The notes beneath the pieces were generated by a model that was not told the DNA's origin, searched no databases, and was given only the letters and a program-made list of their open reading frames with translations. This document shows, piece after piece, positions 9,041-17,736 of a DNA stretch of 64,000 nt. The translations under genes were made by a program, and so were the position numbers. Source of the stretch: SB25 sp050180705 (GTDB lineage: Bacteria > Bacteroidota > Bacteroidia > Bacteroidales > Tenuifilaceae). Location of the stretch: contig JBFXDX010000001.1 in assembly GCA_050180705.1 (NCBI GenBank), forward strand, positions 62,001-126,000, read 5' to 3'. Each line of letters starts with the position of its first letter. Position 1 is the stretch's first letter.

Positions 9041-10306
9041 CTAATTGTGCTTGGTATGTTCCGAGGCAGATTGTCCAGCCAACCATCCAGTCGAAAACGC
9101 AATTTGTAGATTGTAACCGCCTGTATTTCCAGTTATGTCTATAATTTCACCGGCAAAGTAAAGTCCATCAACTAACTTAGAGGCCATAGTTTTGCTATCA
9201 ATCTCTTTTAAGTTGATGCCTCCGGCAGTAATAATTGCTTCGTTCCAGTCTCTATGGCCTTTCATTTGAAAGGCAAAATCTTTAAGCATATTTATTAAAC
9301 GATCTTTTTCTTCAGAGGTAAGTTCTTTCGCAAGTTTAAGCGAGCTCAGTTTTAAATGGCGAAGAAATACTGATACGAGTTGAGATGGAAGTAGCTCTTT
9401 AAAAAGCATTCCTACGGTATAGTTTGCACTTTTGCTAGAGTCTCGTTCAATCCGGTTTCTTAGTTTGTCGTGACTAAGTGCAGGCTTTAGATCTATGCTA
9501 ATACTAACCTTGTTTCCCGATCTGAATGCATCGATAGCCTGTAGGCTTAGCCTTAATATGCATGGTCCATCGAGCCCATATTCGGTAAATTCTACTTCGC
9601 CAAATTCTTCAGAGGATCTATGTCCATCGATGTAGAGTGAAGTATTTACGTTTCTTAGGTTTAATTTGTTTAATTGAGGAAACGATGGTTGTGTTTCAAG
9701 TCCAGTTAGGGATGGTCTTAAATTTACGATAGAATGTCCTAGCTGTTCGGCAAATTTGTATCCATCACCAGTTGATCCGGTGGCAGGATACGATTTTCCT
9801 CCAGTTGCAATAATTACTGCATTACATGCTACTGTATTGTTGTTCTCAAGCCGAATGCCTTTTACACTGTTGCCTTCCGTTATTATTCCAGAAACTAGAC
9901 TGTGATTGAATATCTCAACACCCTGTTTTTTTGCCCATTTAACTATAGCATCGGCAACATCCCATGCTTTTCCTGATACGGGAAAAACTCTTTGTCCTCG
10001 TTCTGTCACGGTTTTTACCCCCATATTTTCAATAAGTTCAACTATATGCTTATTAAAGAATGCTCCAAATGCTTTATTCAGGAAGCGAGGGTTTGGTGTA
10101 ATTTCTTGTATAAACTCGTTGAAAGGACGCATATTGGTTATGTTACAGCGTCCTTTTCCTGTTATTCTCAATTTTCGGGCTGGTTTTTCCATCTTTTCAA
10201 AAATGGCAACACTAGCACCAAGCATCGAAGCACGTCCTGCTGCAATCAATCCTGCAGGGCCTGCTCCAATAATAACGATATCGTATGATTTATCTAATTG
10301 CATCAA
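9041..10306 (-). CDS. BaiN/HI0933-like NAD(P)/FAD-dependent oxidoreductase
   Basis: A 421-residue flavoprotein. The N-terminal VIIGAGPAGLIAAGRASMLG is the dinucleotide-binding loop; KARKLRITGKGRCNITN is the hallmark motif of the HI0933/YhiN (BaiN-like) family, with AVIIATGGKSYPATGSTGDG and the C-terminal GLYFAGEIIDITGNTGGYNLQ FAD-contact region. The cellular substrate of most members is unknown. It begins two bases after the HD-domain gene ends, so the two genes form an operon. A second ATG follows the first. Confidence 0.9.
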   Translation of the reverse strand: MMQLDKSYDIVIIGAGPAGLIAAGRASMLGASVAIFEKMEKPARKLRITGKGRCNITNMRPFNEFIQEITPNPRFLNKAFGAFFNKHIVELIENMGVKTVTERGQRVFPVSGKAWDVADAIVKWAKKQGVEIFNHSLVSGIITEGNSVKGIRLENNNTVACNAVIIATGGKSYPATGSTGDGYKFAEQLGHSIVNLRPSLTGLETQPSFPQLNKLNLRNVNTSLYIDGHRSSEEFGEVEFTEYGLDGPCILRLSLQAIDAFRSGNKVSISIDLKPALSHDKLRNRIERDSSKSANYTVGMLFKELLPSQLVSVFLRHLKLSSLKLAKELTSEEKDRLINMLKDFAFQMKGHRDWNEAIITAGGINLKEIDSKTMASKLVDGLYFAGEIIDITGNTGGYNLQIAFSTGWLAGQSASEHTKHN

Positions 10307-10308
10307 TT

Positions 10309-11172
10309 TTATATAATTGCAGTAGTTACACCAGTAGCATCAAGTTCTTTCTTTAATTTACAGAAGAAATGGGTTGGATAGCTGGCTGTTGAATATTTTT
10401 GAGCATATGCTATGGTTGCATCAATGCTGTTTTCCTGTTCAACAAGTTGTTCTTTTAGGGTTTTATATACAGCAAGTTCACTATCAGGGTTGTATGTGCC
10501 CTGAATTATTTGTGAATCCAAATTACTGAAGAAATTTATGGTTTCTAGGTAATGTACTTTTTGCTTATCGGCAAAATGGTGTAACGATGAATATGTATTT
10601 GTAAAACTTGTGAATCTGTTTTTTAGGTTTGCAATGATCTTTTTAGGTAGTTCACCTTCAGCAATTCCTCGTTTTAGGTATATCTCTATGTACCTGAATA
10701 TGCCTATTATTCCTATAGCGTCCAAATCGTCGGCAGTTGAAACTAATCGGTTAAGGCATGCCATGTCTTGTGGATTTGTAATCACGGCTTGTTTAGTCGA
10801 TTTGTCATCATGACATTCGATAGACTGGATTATTGCATCGAAATTCGAGGGTTTATTTGCCGGGTGTTCATCATAGTACTCTTTGCAAATAAGTCCACCG
10901 TGCTTTCCGTGCATCTCTCCAATATCAATGGTGAGACCTGAGTCGTGGAAGAAACAAGCAATAATAGCACATTCAATTAGTTCTTCGGTAATTTCAATTC
11001 CAGCTCGGTGAAGCTCTATAATCATTTCTTTACAGTGTAGCCAAACTCTCAGATGGTGTTGAGCATCGTGTGAAGGCAGGCTCGTATTACTGAAAATTTG
11101 TATGATGTAACTATATAGTTCATTAAGGTGTTTTTGTTCGAGTCGATGAATTTGTTCTTGGAGTTGTTCCAT
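10309..11172 (-). CDS. HD-domain protein (putative metal-dependent phosphohydrolase)
   Basis: A 287-residue protein with an HD-domain arrangement of histidines and aspartates: HDAQHHLRVWLHC (about residues 34-46), ACFFHDSG (the HD pair), HGKHGG and SIECHDDKS. Such proteins usually hydrolyse nucleotides or signalling molecules; the substrate cannot be named. The remainder is helical with no recognised second domain. It is the first gene of a two-gene unit with the BaiN-like flavoprotein. Its start at 11172 is an ATG and nothing upstream in frame is better. Confidence 0.72.
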   Translation of the reverse strand: MEQLQEQIHRLEQKHLNELYSYIIQIFSNTSLPSHDAQHHLRVWLHCKEMIIELHRAGIEITEELIECAIIACFFHDSGLTIDIGEMHGKHGGLICKEYYDEHPANKPSNFDAIIQSIECHDDKSTKQAVITNPQDMACLNRLVSTADDLDAIGIIGIFRYIEIYLKRGIAEGELPKKIIANLKNRFTSFTNTYSSLHHFADKQKVHYLETINFFSNLDSQIIQGTYNPDSELAVYKTLKEQLVEQENSIDATIAYAQKYSTASYPTHFFCKLKKELDATGVTTAII

Positions 11173-11270
11173 TGGTGCGCTTTATTAGGGTGCAAATTTA
11201 ATTACTTCTTTGGTTCTATAATTATTTGATTGGAGAATGAGTTGTTTTATGTTCGTTTATAAGGAAAAGA

Positions 11271-11303
11271 AAAAGCAGGATCAATTCTCATTGTCCTGCT
11301 TTT
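11271..11303 (-). terminator. Intrinsic terminator downstream of the small HTH gene
   Basis: A 10-bp perfect stem (AAAAGCAGGA at 11271-11280 and its complement at 11294-11303) with a 13-base loop, located about 20 bases past the stop codon of the 86-residue gene on the minus strand; the T-rich side follows on that strand. Confidence 0.8.
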
Positions 11304-11324
11304 AAGAAAATTCAAAAAATGTAT

Positions 11325-11585
11325 TTACACTAATTCCTGTGACTTAGCAATAATATCGTATGCCATATCTAGGATTGTAGTATCGTCAAGTGTAACTATT
11401 CCACCATCGGGGCCTTGCTCAACATGCATCCCCACAGCACCACCAACATCATAGTGTGTACCACCAAAATAATTGCGGACAGTTTCAACGTTAACGTTTA
11501 ACTTTTCCGCAATCGTCTGCATGCTACCATCAGGAAGGTTATCTTTAACCCTCCTGAGCTCATTGAATGTGATTAGTTTCGTCAT
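11325..11585 (-). CDS. Small helix-turn-helix DNA-binding protein
   Basis: An 86-residue protein. Residues ~18-40 (GSMQTIAEKLNVNVETVRNYF) form a clear helix-turn-helix, followed by a glycine-rich segment GGTHYDVGGAVGMHVEQGP and an acidic C-terminus. I recognise it as a short protein conserved in Bacteroidales that is usually annotated simply as DNA-binding. It is monocistronic with its own terminator. Targets are unknown. Confidence 0.75.
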   Translation of the reverse strand: MTKLITFNELRRVKDNLPDGSMQTIAEKLNVNVETVRNYFGGTHYDVGGAVGMHVEQGPDGGIVTLDDTTILDMAYDIIAKSQELV

Positions 11586-11902
11586 ATCTTAATAGTTTAG
11601 AAGTACAGTTTAATTTTCTAAATATAAAAAATTAATTAAAGATTAAAAAGAAATTAACATACTTTTTAAATTCATTTTTTAAACAACTCTTAATATATAC
11701 TTAAACGTTCTTTTCTCCATTTTGTTGGGTAAATAATCTACTATTATCGAATACTCTAGAATATTTTTCAGATGATTTTGCTGCGAAAAAGTTATTGTAA
11801 ATGATATGAGGAAATTTAGTTTGAAGCCTTTTTTAGTTCTCTGGTTACTTATTTTCTCGTTTGTTTCTTTCCATGATTTCTCCCTATCTTTGAACCCAAA
11901 AT
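11586..11902. other. 317-base AT-rich intergenic region
   Basis: Divergent region between the small HTH gene and the HAD phosphatase. It is very AT-rich and probably contains both promoters. A possible 37-codon hydrophobic ORF at 11806-11919 overlaps the HAD start; nothing else recognisable was seen. Confidence 0.5.
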
Positions 11903-11911
11903 TTGGTTTTA

Positions 11912-12733
11912 ATGATTAGAATGGTGGTTACCGATTTGGACGGTACGCTTATTAGCAGTAGTAATACTTTTAGTGAATCGAATTTGAACACCCTAAAAAT
12001 CTTGGGTGAAAGAGGCATTATTCGGGTTATTGCTACTGGCCGATCGCCATACTCTGCATCTAAAGTTATTCCCGATGATTTTCCTATCGATTATTTAGTT
12101 TTCTCATCGGGGGCAGGTATTATTCGTTGGAGCGATAAATCAATAGTATATACCACCGAGTTGTGTGCTAATAAGGTTCAACATATAATAGACATTTTGG
12201 TTAATCTGGGTGTCGATTTTATGGTTCATGAGCCAATACCCCAGAACCATAACTTTCATTACTATTTTTCGGGAAACTCTAACCCCGATTTTGATAGGCG
12301 GATGAGTGTTTACAAGGATTTTTGTAGTCCGTTGATATTGGGAGTTCCATACCCCGATAATGCAACACAGATAATTGCGGTACTACCACCCAATCCGGAA
12401 ATATTTTACTCGTTAGAGAGCCAACTTTATGGGGTGAAGGTTATTCGAGCAACATCGCCACTGGATGGTGAATCAATCTGGATGGAGATTTTTCCCGAGG
12501 GAGTTTCCAAAGGACATAGTATCGATTGGCTTTGTAAGTACCTTGGTGGAGTTCAATCCAACGAAATAATAGCAATTGGTAACGATTATAACGACCTTGA
12601 TTTGTTAAACTACACCCCAAACGGCTTTCTGGTTGAAAATTCACCTGAAGAGTTAAAACAAAAATTTAAAGTTGTTGCTTCGAACGATAATTCTGGATTT
12701 TCCGAAGCCGTTTCGTTGGTGTATAGTTTGTAG
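11912..12733 (+). CDS. Cof-type HAD-superfamily phosphatase
   Basis: About 273 residues. Motif I MVVTDLDGTL, motif II VIATGRSP, motif III lysine in SKGHSIDWL and motif IV AIGNDYNDLDLL define the Cof/YbiV class IIB HAD phosphatases, which hydrolyse sugar phosphates and similar small molecules. The ATG at 11912 (MIRMVVTD) is preferred over an in-frame TTG at 11903; ATG at 11921 is also possible. A potential 37-codon ORF overlaps this start by eight bases, which could couple translation if it is real. Confidence 0.87.
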   Translation: MIRMVVTDLDGTLISSSNTFSESNLNTLKILGERGIIRVIATGRSPYSASKVIPDDFPIDYLVFSSGAGIIRWSDKSIVYTTELCANKVQHIIDILVNLGVDFMVHEPIPQNHNFHYYFSGNSNPDFDRRMSVYKDFCSPLILGVPYPDNATQIIAVLPPNPEIFYSLESQLYGVKVIRATSPLDGESIWMEIFPEGVSKGHSIDWLCKYLGGVQSNEIIAIGNDYNDLDLLNYTPNGFLVENSPEELKQKFKVVASNDNSGFSEAVSLVYSL

Positions 12734-12759
12734 TTTTTGTTACACTTTACCCAATTAGT

Positions 12760-13809
12760 CTATCTATAAATTCTCTCCTTGTTCAATGCCCTGCGGTATG
12801 CTTCGGCATTGCGATTGTGCTCGGTAAGTGTTTTTGCAAATTCGTGGTAGCCCGAGAAATCAGCTTTGGCGCAGAAGTATAGATAGCTATGCTTTTCGGT
12901 GTTTAAAACTGCATCGATGCTGTTGATGGATGGGCAACGGATTGGTCCTGGAGGTAATCCTCGGTACTTATAGGTGTTATATGGTGAGTTAATTTCAAGA
13001 TGCTTGGTGAGTATGCGGCGTAGTCCAAAATCGCCTACGGCGAATTTTACTGTAGGATCGGCCTGTAATGGAATTCCCTTATTTAATCGATTGATATAAA
13101 CTCCGGAAACTCTAGACTTTTCGATATTAAAGCGAGTTTCTTCCTCAACTATCGATGCGAGTGTTGAGATTTGAACCTTTGTTAACCCCAACTTAAATGC
13201 TTTAGATTGGCGCTCGTTGTTCCAGAATCGTTCATACTCTTTTTGCATCCTGTCTAAAAAGCCTTTGGCGTTGGTGTTCCAGTAAAACTCGTAGGTGTTT
13301 GGGATGCACATTGCAATGATTGTGGCTTTATCGAAACCGTAATCAGTTGTAATACGATCGGATGTTAGTAAAGCTAGAATAGATAACGAATCGGCCTCAA
13401 TTTGTTGGGCAATTCTGCCCGCTAGTTGTTCTGGTGTTCTAATATTATTAAAGGTAAGCTTTAAGGGTTTTTGAAGTCCCATCTTCAGCATCGAGATCAA
13501 TCTTCGGTTGCCAGTGTTGGGCTTTATTAAGTAACGGCCTGCTTTAATGTTGTTTTTGTAACCAAGTCGGCTGGCTACGGTAGTAAACGATTTTTGATTC
13601 TTTAGAATATCGTGCTTGCAGAGGGAGTCAATTACATTCTGGAATGTCGATCCGGTTGGAATATAGATAACAATCTCCTTGCTGTTCTTTGTATTGGGGA
13701 CGTAGTTTAAGCGGTAATAGTTAAAGGCAAATACAGACCCTATAAGCCCTACAATAACTATTGGAATTAGGATTATCAGAAGTGTTTTTCTATTTGTCGA
13801 TTTTAGCAT
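12760..13809 (-). CDS. mltG: Endolytic murein transglycosylase MltG
   Basis: A 349-residue protein with a single N-terminal membrane helix (LLIILIPIVIVGLIGSVFAF) and a YceG-like domain. Diagnostic motifs are ASIVEEETR, which holds the catalytic glutamate, INRLNKGIPLQADPTVKFAVG, and SPYNTYKYRGLPPGPI. MltG cleaves nascent glycan strands at the inner membrane and sets peptidoglycan strand length. It lies downstream of the aminotransferase, separated by a strong terminator, so it has its own promoter. Confidence 0.95.
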   Translation of the reverse strand: MLKSTNRKTLLIILIPIVIVGLIGSVFAFNYYRLNYVPNTKNSKEIVIYIPTGSTFQNVIDSLCKHDILKNQKSFTTVASRLGYKNNIKAGRYLIKPNTGNRRLISMLKMGLQKPLKLTFNNIRTPEQLAGRIAQQIEADSLSILALLTSDRITTDYGFDKATIIAMCIPNTYEFYWNTNAKGFLDRMQKEYERFWNNERQSKAFKLGLTKVQISTLASIVEEETRFNIEKSRVSGVYINRLNKGIPLQADPTVKFAVGDFGLRRILTKHLEINSPYNTYKYRGLPPGPIRCPSINSIDAVLNTEKHSYLYFCAKADFSGYHEFAKTLTEHNRNAEAYRRALNKERIYR

Positions 13810-13872
13810 ACTACGTTAAATTTTAAACGTTAGAAAGAGTTTCTTTATGGTTATCCTAATTTCAAATTTAAT

Positions 13873-13907
13873 AAAAGAACCGTTAATCAATGTTTAACGG
13901 TTCTTTT
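13873..13907 (-). terminator. Intrinsic terminator of the aminotransferase gene
   Basis: A perfect 14-bp stem (arms 13873-13886 and 13894-13907) with a 7-base loop, with A-runs on one side and T-runs on the other, located between the aminotransferase stop and the mltG start on the minus strand. Confidence 0.85.
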
Positions 13908-13940
13908 CGTTTATAATATTAACCTATTTTATATTTCGTT

Positions 13941-13966
13941 TAACGCTTCACTTTTATCGTTTCACG
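13941..13966. repeat. 26-bp copy of a short intergenic repeat
   Basis: This 26-bp segment matches the right inverted repeat of the element at 57061-57086 at 22 of 26 positions (read by eye). It lies just after the aminotransferase stop codon, between that gene and its terminator. Confidence 0.4.
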
Positions 13967-13973
13967 AAAAATT

Positions 13974-15167
13974 CTACTTCAATAGTTCAACAGCCTTAGC
14001 AATTCTTTCGGCGGCTTGCTTTAGTTTCTCGTCGGCAGTGGCATAGGAGAAACGGATGTAGTTTGGTGCGCCAAATGCCGAACCAGGAACAACCGCAACG
14101 TGTGCAACATTTAGCAGGAACATTGCTAAATCCTCCGAGTTGTTGATGGTATTACCGTTGTACTGTTTTCCGAAGAAGTACGAAACCTCTGGGAAGATGT
14201 AGAATGCTCCGCTAGGCATATTAACGCGGAAGCCTCTGATTTTCGATATTGCATCAACCATGAAATCGCGACGGCGTTTGAATGCAACCTGCATTTCCTT
14301 TGTGGTAGAACCATCGGAGTTGAACGCTGCTGTGGCTGCTTTTTGTGCAATTGAGCATACGCCAGAGGTTTGCTGACCTTGTAGCTTGTTGCAGGCCTTA
14401 GCAATCCATTTAGCCGATGCCGAAAAGCCAATTCTCCAGCCGGTCATTGCGTAGCCTTTCGATACACCATTAATAATAATCACTCTATCGCGGATATTCT
14501 CGAACTGAGCAATGCTCTCGTGCTTTCCGGTAAAGTTGATATGCTCGTAAATCTCGTCCGATAGAACAAGAATATTTGGATGCTTAGCAACGATATCGGC
14601 AATTGCCTTTAGCTCATCGCGGGTGTAAATACTACCCGTTGGGTTCGATGGCGAGCAAAGCATCAAAACTCTGGTTTTTGGTGTAATGGCAGCTTCGAGC
14701 TGTGCAGGGGTGATCTTGAAATCGCTATCGATGCTGGTTTCAAGTACAACGCTTTTACCCTCGGCAAGTTTAACCAGCTCCACGTAGCTAACCCAGTAGG
14801 GTGCGGGAACAATAACCTCATCGCCCTTATCAACAACGCACATAAGCACGTTGGAAAGGCTATGCTTAGCACCGCCCGATACTACAATTTGATCGGTGGT
14901 GAAATCGAGGTTGTTCTCCCTTTTTAGTTTACCGCAGATTGACTCAAGCAAATCCTTGTAGCCAGGAACTGGGGTGTAGAACGAGTAGTTCTCGTCGATG
15001 GCTTTTTTGGCAGCATCCTTAACAAAATCGGGGGTGAAGAAATCGGGTTCACCAACGCTTAGGCTGATTACATCGATACCCTTACTTGCCAATTCCCTCG
15101 ATTTTTGAGTCATGGCAATGGTTTGTGATTCTTCGAGTGCAGCTATACGGGCAGATACTTTCTCCAT
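13974..15167 (-). CDS. Class I/II pyridoxal-phosphate aminotransferase, aspartate type
   Basis: A 397-residue fold-type I aminotransferase. VSLSVGEPDF-like start (VISLSVGEPDFFTPDF), the substrate loop YTPVPGYKDL, the NPTG motif in CSPSNPTGSIY, LVLSDEIYEHI, the PLP lysine in GVSKGYAMTGWRIGF and the arginine in YIRFSYA are all present. The sequence pattern is closest to bacterial aspartate aminotransferases of the AspB/Igamma type, transferring the amino group between aspartate and 2-oxoglutarate. It is transcribed alone and ends at a strong hairpin. Confidence 0.92.
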   Translation of the reverse strand: MEKVSARIAALEESQTIAMTQKSRELASKGIDVISLSVGEPDFFTPDFVKDAAKKAIDENYSFYTPVPGYKDLLESICGKLKRENNLDFTTDQIVVSGGAKHSLSNVLMCVVDKGDEVIVPAPYWVSYVELVKLAEGKSVVLETSIDSDFKITPAQLEAAITPKTRVLMLCSPSNPTGSIYTRDELKAIADIVAKHPNILVLSDEIYEHINFTGKHESIAQFENIRDRVIIINGVSKGYAMTGWRIGFSASAKWIAKACNKLQGQQTSGVCSIAQKAATAAFNSDGSTTKEMQVAFKRRRDFMVDAISKIRGFRVNMPSGAFYIFPEVSYFFGKQYNGNTINNSEDLAMFLLNVAHVAVVPGSAFGAPNYIRFSYATADEKLKQAAERIAKAVELLK

Positions 15168-15276
15168 ATCTCTAAATCTTTTATGTTTACTAATAATCGA
15201 AAACTTTATGTAATTTTAAGAGGTCAAATTTACTTAAACTTTGTTTATTCCGAGCAACTTTAAAAATCATTAACCA

Positions 15277-15792
15277 ATGTTCGCAGAAATATTAAAAATT
15301 GTACTTCCTGCCTTAATGGTCTTTCTTGCAGGATATTTGGCTATTCGGGCAATGCTAAAGAACGATGCCAATCGCCGTAAAACAGAATTAATGTTCAACA
15401 ACATTAAGGTTACGCTACCCATAAGGCTGCAAGCATACGAGCGGTTAATTCTGTTGCTGGAGCGCATCTCGCCCGAATCGATTATTGTGCGGGTAAGCAA
15501 AAAGGGAATGCTGGCATCGGACTTACAGTCGGCACTTTTGGGAACTATCCGTGCGGAGTGGGAGCATAACCTCTCGCAGCAGCTCTACGTGAGCAACGAG
15601 GCTTGGGAGATGGTTCGCAATGCCAAGGAGAATATTGTGAAGCTGGTAAACATTAGCGCCGACCATGTTAACCCCAACGAAACAGCTCTTATGCTAAGCC
15701 AACGAATTCTGGAAACCATGGTTGAACTCGATACTAACCCCGCTTCCTATGCGGTGGATTTTCTGAAGAAGGAGGTGAAGGAGATACTGTAA
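15277..15792 (+). CDS. Conserved Bacteroidota membrane-anchored protein (DUF7935-like)
   Basis: A 171-residue protein with one N-terminal helix (ILKIVLPALMVFLAGYLAI) and a cytoplasmic helical domain beginning KTELMFNNIKVTLPIRLQAY. I recognise it as a protein widely found once per genome in Bacteroidota and annotated as hypothetical. No function is known. It is the last ordinary gene before the AT-rich accessory stretch. Confidence 0.7.
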   Translation: MFAEILKIVLPALMVFLAGYLAIRAMLKNDANRRKTELMFNNIKVTLPIRLQAYERLILLLERISPESIIVRVSKKGMLASDLQSALLGTIRAEWEHNLSQQLYVSNEAWEMVRNAKENIVKLVNISADHVNPNETALMLSQRILETMVELDTNPASYAVDFLKKEVKEIL

Positions 15793-15903
15793 ATTTTTTT
15801 TGATGGAGATAATTAATTTGTAGTTATTTTTAAAACAAGATGGTATAACAAACGTTCTTAAGTTATATATTTTTACATTTAGGATTATATTCGCACGATA
15901 TTA

Positions 15904-15911
15904 TAAATTTG
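15904..15911 (+). promoter_or_regulatory. Candidate -7 element (TAAATTTG) of the sce7726/sce7725/RES cassette
   Basis: TAAATTTG fits the Bacteroidota TAnnTTTG element and lies only 14 bases before the first ATG of the cassette. A TTTAG about 20 bases upstream is a poor match to the -33 TTTG. If used, the 5' leader would be very short. Confidence 0.35.
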
Positions 15912-15925
15912 TTAAAAAATTCCTA

Positions 15926-16807
15926 ATGGCTTTAAGTAACAACAATAAAGAATTAGAGAAATATAGGAGTTATTCTTCTATCTTTTCAAGTTCTTCATTT
16001 ACAAAATTACTTCGTTTTGACGACTATTCTTTTATTGATGCTAAGATTAATCGATATGACCGTTCAAAAATTGGAAATGAAATAAATACTTACTACCAGT
16101 ATATTCAATATGTTTATTTACAACTTAGAAAAAAATATCAGAATGAATACATTTATAAGAATACCTTTATAAATAGTCTTTTATTAGAAAAGTATGGAGT
16201 TAAAGATACTATAGCCATTAATGAATTCAGGGTGGGGAATTCCATTGCGGATATTGTTTTGTTCAATGGTACTAGTAAAGCATTTGAGATAAAAACTGAA
16301 CTTGATTCTAATAAACGACTTAGTGGACAACTTACCGATTATTCAAAAATATTTAAGGAATGTTATATTGTAACTCATCAATCTTTGATTGATAAATACG
16401 TGAAAGAAAATACCCATGTAGGGATAATAGAATGGGTTGAAAATTTTCATTCGATTGAAATGCATGAAGTGAGGGGGGCTACCATTAACTCCGAAATTGA
16501 TGCAGATACATTGATTCGGACAATACGTACTCAGGAGTATAAAAATATTGTGATGAATTATTATGGAGCATTACCTGATATGAATAGTTTTAATATGTTT
16601 GAGATTTGTAGTGAGATGATAAAGCAAATTCCTACAGATAATTTAAACCAGTTATTTATTAATGAATTAAAAAAAAGAAAATCGAATACTCAGATTCTTC
16701 GGACATTTCACCAAGAGTTACGACAACTTCTTTTAGCGATGAATTTGAATCAAAAATCTTATGTTATATTGGATGAAAAGTTAAATAAACCCATAAATAT
16801 TACCTGA
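15926..16807 (+). CDS. sce7726 family protein (PD-(D/E)XK nuclease-like)
   Basis: A 293-residue protein that I recognise as sce7726 family, named after a Sorangium cellulosum gene. Residues ~95-123 read IAINEFRVGNSIADIVLF then KAFEIKTELD: a conserved Glu (E100), Asp (D109) and E121-x-K123 in the order and spacing of PD-(D/E)XK nuclease cores, followed by a Gln-containing helix SGQLTDYSKIF. This suggests a DNA- or RNA-cutting activity, not shown for the family. The first ~75 residues and the last ~120 have no recognised domain. It is followed after one base by an sce7725-type gene, the usual partner. Codon use is visibly more AT-rich than in the neighbours. Confidence 0.82.
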   Translation: MALSNNNKELEKYRSYSSIFSSSSFTKLLRFDDYSFIDAKINRYDRSKIGNEINTYYQYIQYVYLQLRKKYQNEYIYKNTFINSLLLEKYGVKDTIAINEFRVGNSIADIVLFNGTSKAFEIKTELDSNKRLSGQLTDYSKIFKECYIVTHQSLIDKYVKENTHVGIIEWVENFHSIEMHEVRGATINSEIDADTLIRTIRTQEYKNIVMNYYGALPDMNSFNMFEICSEMIKQIPTDNLNQLFINELKKRKSNTQILRTFHQELRQLLLAMNLNQKSYVILDEKLNKPINIT

Positions 16808-16808
16808 T

Positions 16809-17732
16809 ATGTATTATCCATACTTGCGGGGCCGGCAGTTTGAATTAATTGCTTTACGCGAATACGCACAACAGAAAGGAGATAATAATAACATTATTCC
16901 AATCATAGAACCAGTTAAAGTGACATTCAACAGTATGAAGTTGGCTCTTCCGCAGTTGATTGCTGGAAATGTTAAATTTGCTCTAATTCTTAATCCACAA
17001 GTTGGGGATATTAAAAATTATACTACAATAACAGAACCTCTCTTTAATGAGTTATCAAACAAATCAAATTGGATTCCTGCCTTTATAATAACCAAGAACT
17101 ATCAGGAAGTTAGTACTATTATTCTTGAAAATAATTATAACGAAGTAATGCTGGTATTAACTGACATGGTTGATATAGAAAATAGAAATTTTATTTTCTT
17201 AGCTGAGTCTTTATCTGTTAAATATATTGTTACTAAAGAAAATAAATCCTTAAAACGAAAAGTGAAAAATAAGGAATTTATCAGGTTAGATGATAATTTT
17301 AAAAGGCAGAAACGGAATAGTGATTATCTCGCAATTGATGAAGAAAAATTTACAGAGGAGCATTTGTTTTATGTAGAAGATGTATATAGCGGATTTTCCG
17401 ACTATACAACATTAGTTAGTGATTATATTGAAGGGGGAATTTCTCCTTGGGCTATTGCTATTCATTTGACTTATACAAAAGATAATAAAGAAATTTGGGT
17501 TAAGCATTTTGTTTCAGATACAAATGATGATCAATCAAATATTCAGGGAAAGTTTTCGCAGGCTGCACGAAAAGCCGTTGAATTTCTTGATTATAAAAAT
17601 ATTCATACACAAGCTGCCGATGAATTACGGAATTATTTTAGGGAGCAAAGATATCCAGGTTTAGGTATGATTAAAAAGATATCGATTAAACACCATTTGG
17701 AATTAGTAAATGGACTTTTACCAATAACCTAA
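16809..17732 (+). CDS. sce7725 family protein (beta-protein-like)
   Basis: A 307-residue protein starting MYYPYLRGRQFELIALRE, the characteristic opening of the sce7725 family. IIPIIEPVK, LALPQLIAGNVKFALILNP and IPAFIITKNY give the alternating strand-helix pattern seen in phage T4-like 'beta' proteins (PF14350-type), which probably form a TIM-barrel-like fold. Biochemical activity is unknown to me. It is packed between the nuclease-like gene (one-base gap) and the RES gene (four-base gap), so the three are surely co-expressed. A role as regulator or specificity partner of the nuclease is inference only. Confidence 0.82.
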   Translation: MYYPYLRGRQFELIALREYAQQKGDNNNIIPIIEPVKVTFNSMKLALPQLIAGNVKFALILNPQVGDIKNYTTITEPLFNELSNKSNWIPAFIITKNYQEVSTIILENNYNEVMLVLTDMVDIENRNFIFLAESLSVKYIVTKENKSLKRKVKNKEFIRLDDNFKRQKRNSDYLAIDEEKFTEEHLFYVEDVYSGFSDYTTLVSDYIEGGISPWAIAIHLTYTKDNKEIWVKHFVSDTNDDQSNIQGKFSQAARKAVEFLDYKNIHTQAADELRNYFREQRYPGLGMIKKISIKHHLELVNGLLPIT

Positions 17733-17736
17733 TAGT

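Noticed and set aside
9906..10316. Long plus-strand open frame opposite the BaiN-like gene
   Set aside because: It is the reverse shadow of a gene with a well-conserved protein; composition and motifs support only the minus strand.
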